Of a stretch of 58,300 nucleotides of DNA, positions 42,225 to 51,987 are shown in pieces. How positions within the stretch are numbered: position 1 is the first letter of the stretch; the number at the start of each line of letters is the position of its first letter. The notes under the pieces were generated by a model. The model saw nothing but the letters and a program-made list of their open reading frames with translations. It was not told where the DNA came from and did no database searches. The position numbers were made by a program, and so were the translations under genes. Origin of the DNA: Planctomycetota bacterium (GTDB lineage: Bacteria; Planctomycetota; UBA1135; JAKEFM01); the NCBI GenBank assembly GCA_022616055.1, contig JAKEFM010000107.1:1-58300 (forward strand), read 5' to 3'.

Positions 42225-44105
42225 ATGAACCCGCGCCCCGCCACCGGCGCCGGTCGCGACCCCTCCGCAGACTTCCGCGGTTGCCCCCGGCGAGGAACGA
42301 CGCGCTCGCCCCTGGGCGCCGCCGGGCTCGCGTGCGGCATGCTCGTCCTGGCGGCGTGCGCCGGTCACGGGACCGGACCGGTTGCTCTCGTGGGCGCGAC
42401 CTCGACGACACCGTCCCCGCCGGTCCCGGCGGTCCAGTACGAACTCACGCACGACCCGGCCGCGGCCTGCTGGCGCGCGCGGCTTCGCGCGACCGGGATC
42501 GACGCCGCCGCGGGGGATCTCCGTCTCGTGCTGGAGGATTGGGGGGAATGGACCGAGGTCGGCGCGACCTATTTGGGGGCGCTCGAGGTCCGTCCGCCCG
42601 CGAAGTCCGACCCCAGGTCGCGGAGTCGGTTCCCGGTCGCTCCCCCGCCAGACTGGGATGGCACGCTCGAGGCGTCGTACGTCATCCCCCTGGCGCGCGT
42701 CGGCTCCCGCACCCGGCAATCCCACGGCCTCCTCCCGAAACACGACGGCGGAGAGGCCGCCGGGTTCTCCATCAACACGTTCTTCGACCTGTTCCAAGGC
42801 GGGAAGCCGCTCGACGCGGTGCGGACGATCCGCTTCGCCGGTCCGCCCGACGCGACCATCGCCACCGGCTGGGGAGGCGTCTCGACGGGCTCCCAGGAGG
42901 TCCGATTCCGCCACCCGATCGACAACGTGCCCCTCCTGTTCGGGCGCTCGGCGGGACTCTCCACCGCGGAAGTCGACGGTTGCCGCTACGAGATCGCCCA
43001 GTTCGGCGCCGGGCCCGACGCCACCCCCCACGTGCTGCGGGTCGCGCGCTCCCTCGTTCCCCTCTACGGCCGGCATTCGGGCCGACCCCATGACGAGCCG
43101 GTTCGCGTGCTCCTCACGCCGCTCTCCCCCGGCGGGACCAACACGGACCACGGCTGCGTCGTCGGTCTCCCCGACCGGGAGTCCGACGGGGGCCTCCCCC
43201 CCGAGTTCGTCCGGCTCCTCGCGCACGAGCTGTTCCACGACTGGCTCGGCGGCTACCTCGATCCGCCCGACGACGAATCGCTCGTCTGGTTCCACGAGGG
43301 GTTCACCGAGTACCTCGCCCTCTGGCACGTCGCGGCGGCGGGGCTGCTCGGACCGGACTGGTTCGCCGAGCGTGTCGTCGGGGCGGACGCGGCCGCGCGG
43401 GGCTCCGAGGCGTTCGGTCGGGTGACCTTCGCCGATCCGAAGGTCCGCTGGCGCGACGGGAACGGCCCCAACGAGACGCTCGGCTACCAGGGCGGGACGA
43501 CGCTCGCGTTCTTCGCGGACGTGGAGCTCCGCCGGCGAGGTCGACCCGGATTGATGGGGCTCGTGGCGGGCCTGCTGCGGGGCGAGGACCGGCGGCTCAC
43601 GATCGACGGCATCCGCGAGTGGATGGAGTCGAACGGGCTCGCCGGGTTCTATGCCGACCACGTCGCCAGGCCCGCGGCGCTCCCGGAGCTGGATTCCGCC
43701 CTGCGGGAGGTCGGATTCGAGTCCTTCGGGCGCGAGGCGAGCCTGACCTACCTCGGGATCCAGGCCGAAGGGGAGGATCTGCCGTGCAGGATCGTCGCCT
43801 TGGATCCGGAGGGTCCCGCGGCGCGAGTCGGGGCCCGGATCGGGGATCGCGTCCTCGCCTGCTCCCCGAGCCGCATGAATCCGCCAGGAATCGGGGACGA
43901 CGTCGCGACGCCCTACCGATTCGGGCTGAACACGTTCGCGTCGGGGGCCGAGATCGCGAACCTGGAGGTCACCCGGGACGGGAAGGATCTCACGATCGGA
44001 ATCCAGCCGCGGCTCATCCCCGGCGGATTCCGCGTCGCCTATCGCGCCCGTGACGGCGCGACCGAGCGCTTCTTCCGGTACGACCCGCAGCAGGACGGGC
44101 GCTGA
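42225..44105 (+). CDS. M61-like metallopeptidase lipoprotein
   Basis: About 626 residues from the ATG at 42225. A lipobox (LAAC, near residue 44) follows a Gly/Leu hydrophobic stretch; a later ATG at 42339 would give a shorter signal. The N-terminal beta domain leads to the zinc site HELFHDW (residues 334-340) and the distal ligand in HEGFTEYLAL (Glu358). The last 120 residues are PDZ-like (EGPAARVGARIGDRVLACSP). It has the same architecture as the peptidase at 4315-5988 but is diverged in sequence. Substrate unknown. Confidence 0.8.
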   Translation: MNPRPATGAGRDPSADFRGCPRRGTTRSPLGAAGLACGMLVLAACAGHGTGPVALVGATSTTPSPPVPAVQYELTHDPAAACWRARLRATGIDAAAGDLRLVLEDWGEWTEVGATYLGALEVRPPAKSDPRSRSRFPVAPPPDWDGTLEASYVIPLARVGSRTRQSHGLLPKHDGGEAAGFSINTFFDLFQGGKPLDAVRTIRFAGPPDATIATGWGGVSTGSQEVRFRHPIDNVPLLFGRSAGLSTAEVDGCRYEIAQFGAGPDATPHVLRVARSLVPLYGRHSGRPHDEPVRVLLTPLSPGGTNTDHGCVVGLPDRESDGGLPPEFVRLLAHELFHDWLGGYLDPPDDESLVWFHEGFTEYLALWHVAAAGLLGPDWFAERVVGADAAARGSEAFGRVTFADPKVRWRDGNGPNETLGYQGGTTLAFFADVELRRRGRPGLMGLVAGLLRGEDRRLTIDGIREWMESNGLAGFYADHVARPAALPELDSALREVGFESFGREASLTYLGIQAEGEDLPCRIVALDPEGPAARVGARIGDRVLACSPSRMNPPGIGDDVATPYRFGLNTFASGAEIANLEVTRDGKDLTIGIQPRLIPGGFRVAYRARDGATERFFRYDPQQDGR

Positions 44106-44199
44106 GCCGGGTCGACCGCCGCTGGCGGCGTTCGGGAATCCTCGGCTCGGTCGCCGCGGCGCGAGGGGGGGCGGGTCGCGCCGACCCGGCGGGCCCCGC

Positions 44200-45669
44200 T
44201 CAGTCCTTTTTTTTCCGGGCCGGCTTCGACGCGGGAGGACCCTTCTCCCCGCCGCGCTCGGAGGGCGCCGACTCGGGCTTCTTTCCCTTGCGCTCCTGGG
44301 GCTTCTCCTCGCGCTCCGCCCGGAGGTCCTCCTCCTGTCGCTTCCGGAGCTTCTCGGGACCGAGGCCGGGAGGAGGCATTGCCGTCCCACGGCTGTGCGG
44401 CTCTCCGGGCGTCTCGGCCGATTTCGCTTCCCCGAGGTCCCCCTTCGGCTCCTCGTGGCTCTCGCGGAGCTCCCCTTCCGAGGCGGCGGGCTGCGACGCT
44501 GGGGGCTCCTTCTCCCCGCCACGCTCGGAGGGCGCGGACTCTGCCTTCTTTCCCTTGCGCTCCTCGCGGGCCTCGCGGCGCTCCTCGTCCTTCCGCTCGC
44601 GCTCGGCCCTTTCTCGCTCCTGGCGAAGCTCCTTCTCCTGTCGCTTGCGCAGCTTCTCGGAATCGACCTTGGAGGGAGGGCTCGCCTTCTCCCGGGGGTG
44701 CCGCTCTTCCATCGTCTCGGCCGGAGGCGCCTGGCCGGCCTCGAGGTCTTGCTTCCCCTCCTCGTTCTCCGAGGCGGGCGACTCCGGCGCGGCCCCGTCG
44801 CGAGAGACCTTCTCCACCGGGCCAGGGGCGCGCGCCTTCGCCTTCGCGACTTTGGGGCGGAACACGGGGACCGTCTCCTCGCCCTCCGCCCGGCTGCCGA
44901 GCTCGTCGGCGGATCCGATCTCCCGCACCCTGCGCCGCGGAACGGGGCGTCCCGTCACCCTCTCGACCCGCTGCACGGGGATCCCGACGTTCACGACCCG
45001 GTTGTCCACGACCGTGATGTTCGTCACGTTCTGGGTGGTCTGGATGATCGTGACGTTGCGGGGAGGGAGCACGATCTCCTGCCGGATCCGGGGCGCGAGG
45101 ATCGCGGGCTCCGGGACGAACATCCAGGCGGGCGCCGGTATCCCCACGGAGACGTCGAAGCGCGCGAAGCTCGCCCCCACGCCCGGGGAGAATCCGACAG
45201 CGGGAGGGAGGGGGGCCCAGCCGACGTACCCTCCGCCGCCTCGCCAGGCGACCCAGGCCGGTCCCCAGGTCGACCCGGGAACCCACGACCACCCGTGTCG
45301 ATCGTCGACGTACCAGCGCCCGTAGTGATAGACGGCCCATCCCCACGGCTCGTCGGAACTCCAGTACCAGCCGTGCGCGTCCGTGTAGACCCAGTTCCCC
45401 TCGCAGTAGGGGCGCCAACCCGGGGCGACGCGGGGAACCCAGACCCATCCGTACGTTTCCTCCCAGCGCCACGCGCCGTAGGGCCGCAGGGGCTCCCGGA
45501 ACGGGGTCGGGTCGGCGACGTCCGCGTCAGGCGGAGGAGGGGGAGGAGTAGGGGGAGGGGGCGGCTCAACCCGGCGTGCAGCGGGATAGTGGTGCACCAC
45601 GTGGCGCACGCACCCCGGGAGGAGGAGGAAGAGAGCCGCCGCTCCGAGTCCGGCCTTGCCGCGTTTCAT
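44200..45669 (-). CDS. DUF6600-type lipoprotein with charged repeat tail
   Basis: A 489-residue protein. Lipobox LLPGC is near residue 20, then a Pro-rich linker. Residues about 55-230 are Trp/Tyr-rich (YGWVWVPRVAPGW, WGWAVYHYGRWYVDD, HGWSWVPGSTWGPAWVAW), typical of DUF6600 proteins. The C-terminal 230 residues are Lys/Glu/Arg-rich and contain a duplicated block: EKLRKRQE... followed by SAPSERGGEK occurs twice about 100 residues apart. Function unknown; probably in the outer envelope. Confidence 0.8.
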   Translation of the reverse strand: MKRGKAGLGAAALFLLLPGCVRHVVHHYPAARRVEPPPPPTPPPPPPDADVADPTPFREPLRPYGAWRWEETYGWVWVPRVAPGWRPYCEGNWVYTDAHGWYWSSDEPWGWAVYHYGRWYVDDRHGWSWVPGSTWGPAWVAWRGGGGYVGWAPLPPAVGFSPGVGASFARFDVSVGIPAPAWMFVPEPAILAPRIRQEIVLPPRNVTIIQTTQNVTNITVVDNRVVNVGIPVQRVERVTGRPVPRRRVREIGSADELGSRAEGEETVPVFRPKVAKAKARAPGPVEKVSRDGAAPESPASENEEGKQDLEAGQAPPAETMEERHPREKASPPSKVDSEKLRKRQEKELRQERERAERERKDEERREAREERKGKKAESAPSERGGEKEPPASQPAASEGELRESHEEPKGDLGEAKSAETPGEPHSRGTAMPPPGLGPEKLRKRQEEDLRAEREEKPQERKGKKPESAPSERGGEKGPPASKPARKKKD

Positions 45670-45730
45670 GGGTGAACCTCCCGCGCGAGCGGGGGCCAGC
45701 GCTTATCGGGCTGCGCAGGCGGCCGTGTTA

Positions 45731-46240
45731 ATGGGCAGAATTCCCTCCTCGGTGAAAGCGCCTCCCGGTTGGAGGAGGACCGCGCCCCTGGTCCTCCTCG
45801 GCGCGATCGTGGTCGCGACGATCGTCTTCGTCGGTTCCGTCGCGACGGAGCGGATGCCGGAGTTCGTCTGGGTGCGGGGTTTCGACGTCCGCCTCTCGCC
45901 GGACGGGGAGCGCTTCGGGCGAACCGTTCGCGGACTCGACGTGCTGCGTTCCCTCCGTGCCGGAGAACAGGACCGCCCGCCGGAGACGGCCCTTCCGGAG
46001 GAGAGCCGGTTCGAACAGCTCTGGCTCCCGCTCGAGCGGAGGCTCCTCCCCCGGGTCCTCCGCGAGCAGGGCTTCTACGGGACCTGGATGCACTACCGTC
46101 CGACGGGCGCGGAGGAGCGGTGCGACGGAACGATCTGGAAGGAATACGGGGCCGTGGGGATCGACGGGGAGATCCTCGTCGGGCTCGGGAATCCGGAAGC
46201 CGCGACGGCTGGCTGGAGGCGCCAGTGCTGGCACCGGTAG
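45731..46240 (+). CDS. uncharacterised single-span membrane protein
   Basis: A 169-residue protein with one membrane helix near residues 20-40 (APLVLLGAIVVATIVFVGSVA) and an external domain of about 125 residues with MPEFVWVRGFDVRLSPDGE, LLPRVLREQGFYGTWMHYRP, and a C-terminal CWH. No family was recognised. The ATG at 45731 was chosen over a frame extension to 45656 that runs over the start of the divergent DUF6600 gene. It could be a false call, but the frame has the membrane segment placed as expected for a real protein. Confidence 0.5.
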   Translation: MGRIPSSVKAPPGWRRTAPLVLLGAIVVATIVFVGSVATERMPEFVWVRGFDVRLSPDGERFGRTVRGLDVLRSLRAGEQDRPPETALPEESRFEQLWLPLERRLLPRVLREQGFYGTWMHYRPTGAEERCDGTIWKEYGAVGIDGEILVGLGNPEAATAGWRRQCWHR

Positions 46241-46260
46241 CGGGGTGCCCGGGTCTCCAC

Positions 46261-47145
46261 CTAGCGGCGTTCCGGAGTCCCCGGGGCCGCGTCGCAGATC
46301 GAGCCGAGGACCTCCTCGACGTCGACGCGGATGTACTCCGGCGAGGCCTCGACGGCGTGCCAGAGGATCGGGACGTGACCTCCGCCGATGATCAGGAGGA
46401 TCCGCTCCTCCGGCCCGTCCGTGATCCGCTGGAGGTTCGCGAAGATCCGCAGGTTCCGGTTGTACCAGGCGGTCACGGCGTCGACGCCCGGGTACTCGTT
46501 TCCGACTCCGACCTTGAACGAGCGCACGAGGTAGGCCCCGTGGCCGCGCAGGACATGCTCCTCGCGGTTCCCATCGAGGAGGGTCTGCCGGATCGTCTGC
46601 CGCGCCTTGCGCGCGTCGTCCCGGCGGTAGAGCGCGTTGAAGTACTCGTCCCACGGCGTCTCCGAAGCGGTCAGCCGCTCCAGCTGGCCCTTCTCCGCCG
46701 CGTACTTCCTCAGGTCGACCTCCGGCTCGTAGCGCCGGCCCTCGGCGTCGACGGGATAGACCCGAGGATGTCCCATAGCCTTCGCCACCCGGAAGCCGAG
46801 CTGGTCGATCTCGTTCCGGCCCAAGGGCGACTGGCCCGCGACGAACGTCTTGTATCGCTCATTCAGGCGCTCTCCCGCGCTCAGGGGAGCCTCGACCGCG
46901 ACCTTCGTCGGACGGAACTTCGCGAGGCAGCGCGCGACCTCCTCGATCTCGCGCTGGCGCTCCGGCGCGAGGATGTCGATGCGATGCTCGGGCTTGTAGT
47001 CGTCGAGCCCGGCGTCGTCGAAGTGGAACGTTCCGAGGAGGAGGATCCGCGCCCGCGCGCGAGGCGGTTCCGGCGGGGCCTCCTGCACGCGGGCGGACGG
47101 CCCGATCGCGATCAGGAGCGCGAGGAGACCGGCGGAGCGCGTCAC
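46261..47145 (-). CDS. DUF5694-like secreted protein
   Basis: A 294-residue protein with a short signal (LLALLIAIGPSARV). The body begins RILLLGTFHFDDAG and has IDILAPERQREIEEV, FRPTKVAVEAP and, near the end, ILLIIGGGHVPILWHAVEAS, features of the DUF5694 family, which is related to the TraB/PrgY-like fold. Enzymatic role unknown. It lies 40 bp downstream of the gene at 47186-47779, likely in one transcript. Confidence 0.72.
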   Translation of the reverse strand: MTRSAGLLALLIAIGPSARVQEAPPEPPRARARILLLGTFHFDDAGLDDYKPEHRIDILAPERQREIEEVARCLAKFRPTKVAVEAPLSAGERLNERYKTFVAGQSPLGRNEIDQLGFRVAKAMGHPRVYPVDAEGRRYEPEVDLRKYAAEKGQLERLTASETPWDEYFNALYRRDDARKARQTIRQTLLDGNREEHVLRGHGAYLVRSFKVGVGNEYPGVDAVTAWYNRNLRIFANLQRITDGPEERILLIIGGGHVPILWHAVEASPEYIRVDVEEVLGSICDAAPGTPERR

Positions 47146-47185
47146 GTGGGCACCCTTTCGGGGCTCGGCCAGCCCCGAGTCGGGC

Positions 47186-47779
47186 TCAGCTCTCGTCGTG
47201 CGGCGGCGTCCCGCACTTGGCCATCGCGCCGACGGCCGCCGTCCGCGTCTTCTCGCTCGGAGGCTTCGGCATGTCCCCGAGCGGAGCCCACTCGATCGAG
47301 ACCGAGTCGATCTTGACCTCCGTGACCACGAACTTCACCGCGTAGTTCGCCGTGATCTCCGGGATCGCGATCCCGCCCTCGAAGACGTAGACGCTCCCCT
47401 CGACGGGGCGGACGGAGCTCTTGAGCCAGCCCTCGGCCGGGACCCTCTTCACCTTGCCGAAGTCGACCTTGCCGAGAGAGGCGACGCGGTTCTTGGTGCC
47501 CGAGTACGTGTTGAAGTGGAGCAGGCCGCAGCTGTTGAGGAGGAGGTCCACGTAGTTGCGATGGACCGCGGGGTCTCGCGTGACGAAGAGGAAGCTGTAC
47601 CCGGCGTTGCCGTAGGCGTCGCCGGAGCGCTTCTCGAGGACCACCTTCGTCCGCTTCTGCGGGGCCGCCGCAGGATGCGATCCTGCGGACATCCCCCCTG
47701 CGGCTCCGTCGGACGAGAGGAAAGCGAGGAAGCCGAGACCCGCGACAACGGGGAGGACGACGCGCGCTCCAATTCGCAT
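47186..47779 (-). CDS. uncharacterised secreted protein
   Basis: A 197-residue protein with an N-terminal signal segment (VVLPVVAGLGFLAFLSSDGAA). The rest has KVVLEKRSGDAYGNAGYSFL, NYVDLLLNSCGLLHFNTYSG and ITANYAVKFVVTEVKIDSV, suggesting a beta-rich domain with one Cys. No family recognised. Start chosen as the ATG that begins the signal segment. It shares strand and close spacing with the DUF5694-like gene. Confidence 0.6.
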   Translation of the reverse strand: MRIGARVVLPVVAGLGFLAFLSSDGAAGGMSAGSHPAAAPQKRTKVVLEKRSGDAYGNAGYSFLFVTRDPAVHRNYVDLLLNSCGLLHFNTYSGTKNRVASLGKVDFGKVKRVPAEGWLKSSVRPVEGSVYVFEGGIAIPEITANYAVKFVVTEVKIDSVSIEWAPLGDMPKPPSEKTRTAAVGAMAKCGTPPHDES

Positions 47780-47859
47780 GGGAGTCCCTCGACCGGACGC
47801 GAGCGCGGACGATACCCCCGGCGCGGGGGAGGCGCACGCGGGTGCCCCGGTGTCCCGGC

Positions 47860-49767
47860 CTAGGGGACGACGGCGACGGTCCCCGAGGAGGCGGCGGGCC
47901 CAGTCACCGCCGTGACGGTCGTCGTGAACGTGACCGTCCCGGGCGGGAGGCCGGCGGGGACCGCGAACGTGTAGGCGACCTCCCTCCCGTCGGGGGAGGC
48001 GAGGAACTCGGTCCCGAGGAGGAGGACGAGGCCGGTCACGTCGAGGCCGGACAGTCCGAGGGCTGGGGCGTCGAAGGTCACCGAGAGGCCGAGGATCGGG
48101 TCCGCCGCGCTCGCACGGGAGTGGACGAGCGTGAGGGAGAAGGGAGAGGAGGTCGGCACCGTCTGCGCCGCGGGGAGGGAGCGGCACAGCGTCGGAGCCG
48201 GGTTCTCCGTGTAGGTCGCGAACTGTCCAGCCGCCGCCTGCCTCCCGACCGGATCCGTCACGACGACCTCGTAGCGGTAGAGCGTGGAGGGGCCGAGACC
48301 GGGGAGCGCGACCTCGGGACGACGGGAGGTGGTCGAGCCGTTTCCGGCGCTCGACCCGAGCGCGGGGCTCGTCCCGTAGTCCACCGTCAGGACCGCGACC
48401 TCGGGCACGCCCGTGTCCGCGAGGGAAACGCGCACGGTCCGATCCGTTCCCGCGGCCCCGAACGCGCACTCGACCCCCGCGATCGCCGGGTCGGTCCCGT
48501 CGACCGTCGGGACCTTCCACGGGCGGAAGGGGTTGTACATCGGGTCCCCGACGTAGATCGACGTCCAGCGCGCCGTCGGATCGGAGAGCATCGCCGCCTC
48601 GGCGAAGGTGAACCCCTCGAGGAGGTAGTGGAGGAACACCTCGGGCCGCGGGTGGCCGCTGAGATAGGGCTCGGCGACGCAGCCGGCTCCGACGGTGAGC
48701 CCGCGGAGGAACGCGTTCGGGAGGAAGTTCGGCGGGCTCGCGCTCCAGAGGTTCGCCCCGGAGTTCGAGTCGACGTCGACCGCGGCCGAGCCGGGGATCC
48801 ACTCCCACCCGTCGTGATAGATGTTGAAGTTGTACCAGCCCCCGTAGAGGAGGGCGTCGGAGGCGAAGGCCGCCGACGACCCGTCGGAGAAGAGGGCGCC
48901 CGCCTCCCCGATCTCGGTCTCGTACGGCTCCCAGAAAGGGGTGTAGCCGTGGTTCTGCGCCACGATCTTCCCGAACGCCATCGACTGGTCCCCGGCGCCG
49001 TACGTGTCGTAGCCGAAGGGATAGCCCGCGGTGAGGAACGCGTCGGTGTAGAGCGCGAAGCGGGTATCGACGTAGACGTTCCCGTCGTAGGAGCCCGGCA
49101 GGTGCGCGACGTAGAGGTCGGCGTACGCGGCCCGGTCGATCAGGTCGAGGGACGCCTGGAGCGACGGTCCGTCGATCCGCCCGACAAGGTAGAGGGGCGT
49201 CCCCGAGAAGGTGATCGCGTGGCTGAAGCGCCCGAGATCCGTCCCGACGGTCGGCGAGGGCTCGTTGTAGGGGTTCCACCACCAGAAGTCCGTGAAGCCG
49301 GTCACCGTCGGGAATGTCCCCGGCGTCCAGATCGTGGCGATCGCCTGGTCGACGCTCCGGACGGGGTTGCCGGCCTGCGCGAACGCCACGGTCAGCCGGT
49401 ACGGAATCCGGTGGCAGAGGAGGATCGTGTCGATCGAGGTCGTCCCGGCCGCGAGGAGGTAGTTCCGGATCGGGACGACCATCTCGTTCCAGAAGGCGGT
49501 CCACCCGGCGGCCTCGGCGTAGGTGTCGCCGGAGGGCGAGCAGGTGACGCCGAGGAGGTTTCCCGCCGGGACGCCGCGGCGGAGCGCGTAGAGGTTCGCG
49601 ACGTCGAGGGAGTCGGAGACGCCGTTGCCGTCCGAGTCGGGCGCGTTCGTCCGGTAGACGACGAGGACGCGGGTGGGATCGTCCGGTCCCGCCGGGCCGG
49701 GCTGCGACAGGGCGGGGCCGGCGAGGAGGCCGAGGACCAGGATGGGGGGGCGCACTCGAAGAGCCAT
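47860..49767 (-). CDS. TIGR03790-family secreted protein
   Basis: A 635-residue protein with a signal peptide (PPILVLGLLAGPALS). The opening RVLVVYRTNAPDSDGNGVSD followed by VANLYALRRGVPAGNLLGV is characteristic of TIGR03790 proteins of Planctomycetes and relatives. The middle includes IDTILLCHRIPYRLTVA and SGHPRPEVFLHYLLEGFTFAEAAM. The last 180 residues are two beta-sandwich segments. Role unknown; presumed extracellular. Confidence 0.85.
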   Translation of the reverse strand: MALRVRPPILVLGLLAGPALSQPGPAGPDDPTRVLVVYRTNAPDSDGNGVSDSLDVANLYALRRGVPAGNLLGVTCSPSGDTYAEAAGWTAFWNEMVVPIRNYLLAAGTTSIDTILLCHRIPYRLTVAFAQAGNPVRSVDQAIATIWTPGTFPTVTGFTDFWWWNPYNEPSPTVGTDLGRFSHAITFSGTPLYLVGRIDGPSLQASLDLIDRAAYADLYVAHLPGSYDGNVYVDTRFALYTDAFLTAGYPFGYDTYGAGDQSMAFGKIVAQNHGYTPFWEPYETEIGEAGALFSDGSSAAFASDALLYGGWYNFNIYHDGWEWIPGSAAVDVDSNSGANLWSASPPNFLPNAFLRGLTVGAGCVAEPYLSGHPRPEVFLHYLLEGFTFAEAAMLSDPTARWTSIYVGDPMYNPFRPWKVPTVDGTDPAIAGVECAFGAAGTDRTVRVSLADTGVPEVAVLTVDYGTSPALGSSAGNGSTTSRRPEVALPGLGPSTLYRYEVVVTDPVGRQAAAGQFATYTENPAPTLCRSLPAAQTVPTSSPFSLTLVHSRASAADPILGLSVTFDAPALGLSGLDVTGLVLLLGTEFLASPDGREVAYTFAVPAGLPPGTVTFTTTVTAVTGPAASSGTVAVVP

Positions 49768-50055
49768 CCTAGCCGACGCTTCCCGCCCCGAGCATCTCCA
49801 GCCCGATCGCTGTATCGCGGGGGTGGTGTCGGGAGCGTCCTGGTGTCCTCAAGGAATCGGGCGACGAACCCGAACCGGCGGCGGGGTCGGCGTCTGGGCG
49901 CCCCGCTGGCTGACGAGGCGCCGCGGTGACAGGGTTGCGAGTGGCGCGGTGCGACCGCCCCGGGGCCCCTGCACACCCGTCTGCCATAGTTTCAGAGTCC
50001 GTCCGTGTGGCACGAGGCTTGCGCGCAGCTCGGCCAGTCGCGCCACGCTCCCACC

Positions 50056-50610
50056 ATGCGGAACGATCCCGCCTCGCTCGTCCCCATCGTCCGAATCGAG
50101 CGCCGCATCCTTGTCCTCCGAGGTCAGAAGGTCCTCCTCGATTCCGATCTCGGCTCGTTCTACGGAGTCCCGACCAAAGCGCTCAATCAGGCGGCCAAGC
50201 GCAACCGCGCCCGCTTCCCGCCCGACTTCATGTTCCGACTGACCTACCGCGAGGTCGATGCACTTCTGAGGTCACAGTTTGTGACCTCAAAGCGAGGCCG
50301 CGGCGGCCGGCGGTACCTTCCATACGCCTTCACGGAGCAGGGGGTCGCGATGCTCTCCTCGGTCCTGAAGAGCGAGCGTGCGATCCTCGCGAACGTCGCC
50401 ATCATGCGCGCCTTCGTGCGCCTGCGTCATCTCGTCGCCTCCCATCTGGAGCTTGCCCGCGAGCTCGCCGCCATGAGGCGCGAACTCGCGAGAAAGGTCC
50501 ATCGGCAGACCTTCGACCGGGTCATCCGGAGGCTTCTCGATCTCTTCACCCCTGACTCCGAGGCGAAAACGGAGGGCTCGATTGGGTTTCGCCCGGCGGC
50601 CGTGAAGTAG
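50056..50610 (+). CDS. ORF6N-domain protein
   Basis: A 184-residue protein with an N-terminal ORF6N domain (IVRIERRILVLRGQKVLLDS, YGVPTKALNQAAKRNRARFP, FRLTYREVD) and TEQGVAMLSSVLKSERAILANV, followed by a charged helical region. ORF6N domains are DNA-binding modules common in prophages and in chromosomal genes acquired from them. It stands alone among unrelated genes, so lateral transfer is likely. No good ribosome binding site precedes the ATG at 50056; a start at 50005 is possible. Confidence 0.85.
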   Translation: MRNDPASLVPIVRIERRILVLRGQKVLLDSDLGSFYGVPTKALNQAAKRNRARFPPDFMFRLTYREVDALLRSQFVTSKRGRGGRRYLPYAFTEQGVAMLSSVLKSERAILANVAIMRAFVRLRHLVASHLELARELAAMRRELARKVHRQTFDRVIRRLLDLFTPDSEAKTEGSIGFRPAAVK

Positions 50611-50691
50611 GGGGTGTGGTCGCTGCCTCCATGGGTCTCCTCCCGCCCTCGACCCGCACTTGCCGCGGGACGCGTTTCGCTCGGGGGGCCG

Positions 50692-51987
50692 CTATCGCCG
50701 CCGCGCGATCTCGAATCCGATTCCCCCCACCGCGAGGATGCCGAGCACGAGAGTGGTGTCGCCGGGGTAATTGAGGAAGGCGAAGGTCGCGGCGCCGACG
50801 GAGGCGAGGGTGAAGAGGATCGGAACGAGGAGGGGGAGCCGGTACGCCTGCGGGAGATCGGGGCGCCGGAGGCGCAGCAGGACGGCTGCCGCGCCGACGC
50901 CGGCGAAGGAGAGCCAGTCGGGGAAGACGACGCCGTTCAGGAGCCGATCGATCCCCTTCTCCCCGACGACGAGGAGGTAGAGAGCGGCGAGGGAGGCCTC
51001 GACGAGGATCGACGCGATCGGCGTCCCCGTCCGGCGACCGAGCCGCGCGAAGACTCCCGGGAAGCCCCCCGCGACGGCCATCGCGTAGGTGATCCGGGAG
51101 TTCGTGAGGAGCATCGAGTTCACGATCCCGATCGCGGAGATCGCGATCGCGACGGCGACGGTCCGCTCGACGGCGGTCCCGAGCACGATCCGCGCCGCAT
51201 CGGCCGCGGGCGTCTGCGACGCCTCGATCTGGTCCGGGGAGAGGACGCGCAGGTAGGCCGCATTCGCGAGGAGGTAGACGGTCGCGCTGATCCCGACGCC
51301 GAGGAGGATGGCCCGGGGGAGCGTGCGCTCCGGGTCGCGCACCTCCCCGCCGAGGTACGTCGCGCACTGCCAGCCCCCGTACGCGAAGAGGGCGAAGACG
51401 AGCGCGCGGCCGAACCCCGAGAGCCCCGTCCCCTCGCCAGGCGGGTCGGGAGCGCGCTCCCCGCGGAAGGCGAAGCCGAGGCCGATCAGGACGAGGAGGG
51501 CGAGGAGCTTGAGCGCCACCGCCCCTTTCTGGACGCCCGTCCCCCACTTCACGCCGACGACATTCGTCGCCGCGAGGGCGGCGACGATCGCGAGAGGGAG
51601 GGTCTTCCCTTCGACGGGAGCCACCCCGGCGGCGACGGCGAGGTGGTTCGCCGCCGTGAGCGAGACGACGGCGATGGCCCCCGGCGAGACGACCGCGAAG
51701 TAGGCCCACCCGAAGAGGAAGGCGGGGAGCGGCCCGATCGCCTCCTTGATGAAGACGTACTGCCCGCCGTTCACCGGCATCGAAGCGGCGAGCTGCCCGA
51801 AGGTGAGCGCGCCGAGAGCGGCGATCGCCGCGCCGGCCGCCCAGACGGCGAGGATCCCGCTGGTGGAGGGGACGCGTGCGGCGATGTTCCCGGGCGTGAG
51901 GAAGATCCCCACGCCGACGATCGCGCCGACGACGACGGCCGTCGCGTCGAGGAAGCCGAGGACTCTCGCCGGGGCGGGCCCGCTCAC
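50692..51987 (-). CDS. APC-family amino acid permease
   Basis: A 431-residue transporter with about 12 membrane helices. The first helix has GAIVGVGIFLTPGNIA, as in APC transporters; other conserved parts are GQYVFIKEAIGPLPAFLFGW and ALFAYGGWQCATYLGGEVRDPERTLPRAILLG. The GTG start overlaps the end of the NHL-repeat gene (GTGA). Substrate probably amino acids. Confidence 0.92.
   Translation of the reverse strand: MSGPAPARVLGFLDATAVVVGAIVGVGIFLTPGNIAARVPSTSGILAVWAAGAAIAALGALTFGQLAASMPVNGGQYVFIKEAIGPLPAFLFGWAYFAVVSPGAIAVVSLTAANHLAVAAGVAPVEGKTLPLAIVAALAATNVVGVKWGTGVQKGAVALKLLALLVLIGLGFAFRGERAPDPPGEGTGLSGFGRALVFALFAYGGWQCATYLGGEVRDPERTLPRAILLGVGISATVYLLANAAYLRVLSPDQIEASQTPAADAARIVLGTAVERTVAVAIAISAIGIVNSMLLTNSRITYAMAVAGGFPGVFARLGRRTGTPIASILVEASLAALYLLVVGEKGIDRLLNGVVFPDWLSFAGVGAAAVLLRLRRPDLPQAYRLPLLVPILFTLASVGAATFAFLNYPGDTTLVLGILAVGGIGFEIARRR

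Noticed and set aside
45728..46654. Minus-strand frame opposite the 45731-46240 gene
   Set aside because: Its translation lacks any recognisable domain and overlaps the real DUF5694-like gene end; the plus-strand frame has a well-placed membrane segment.
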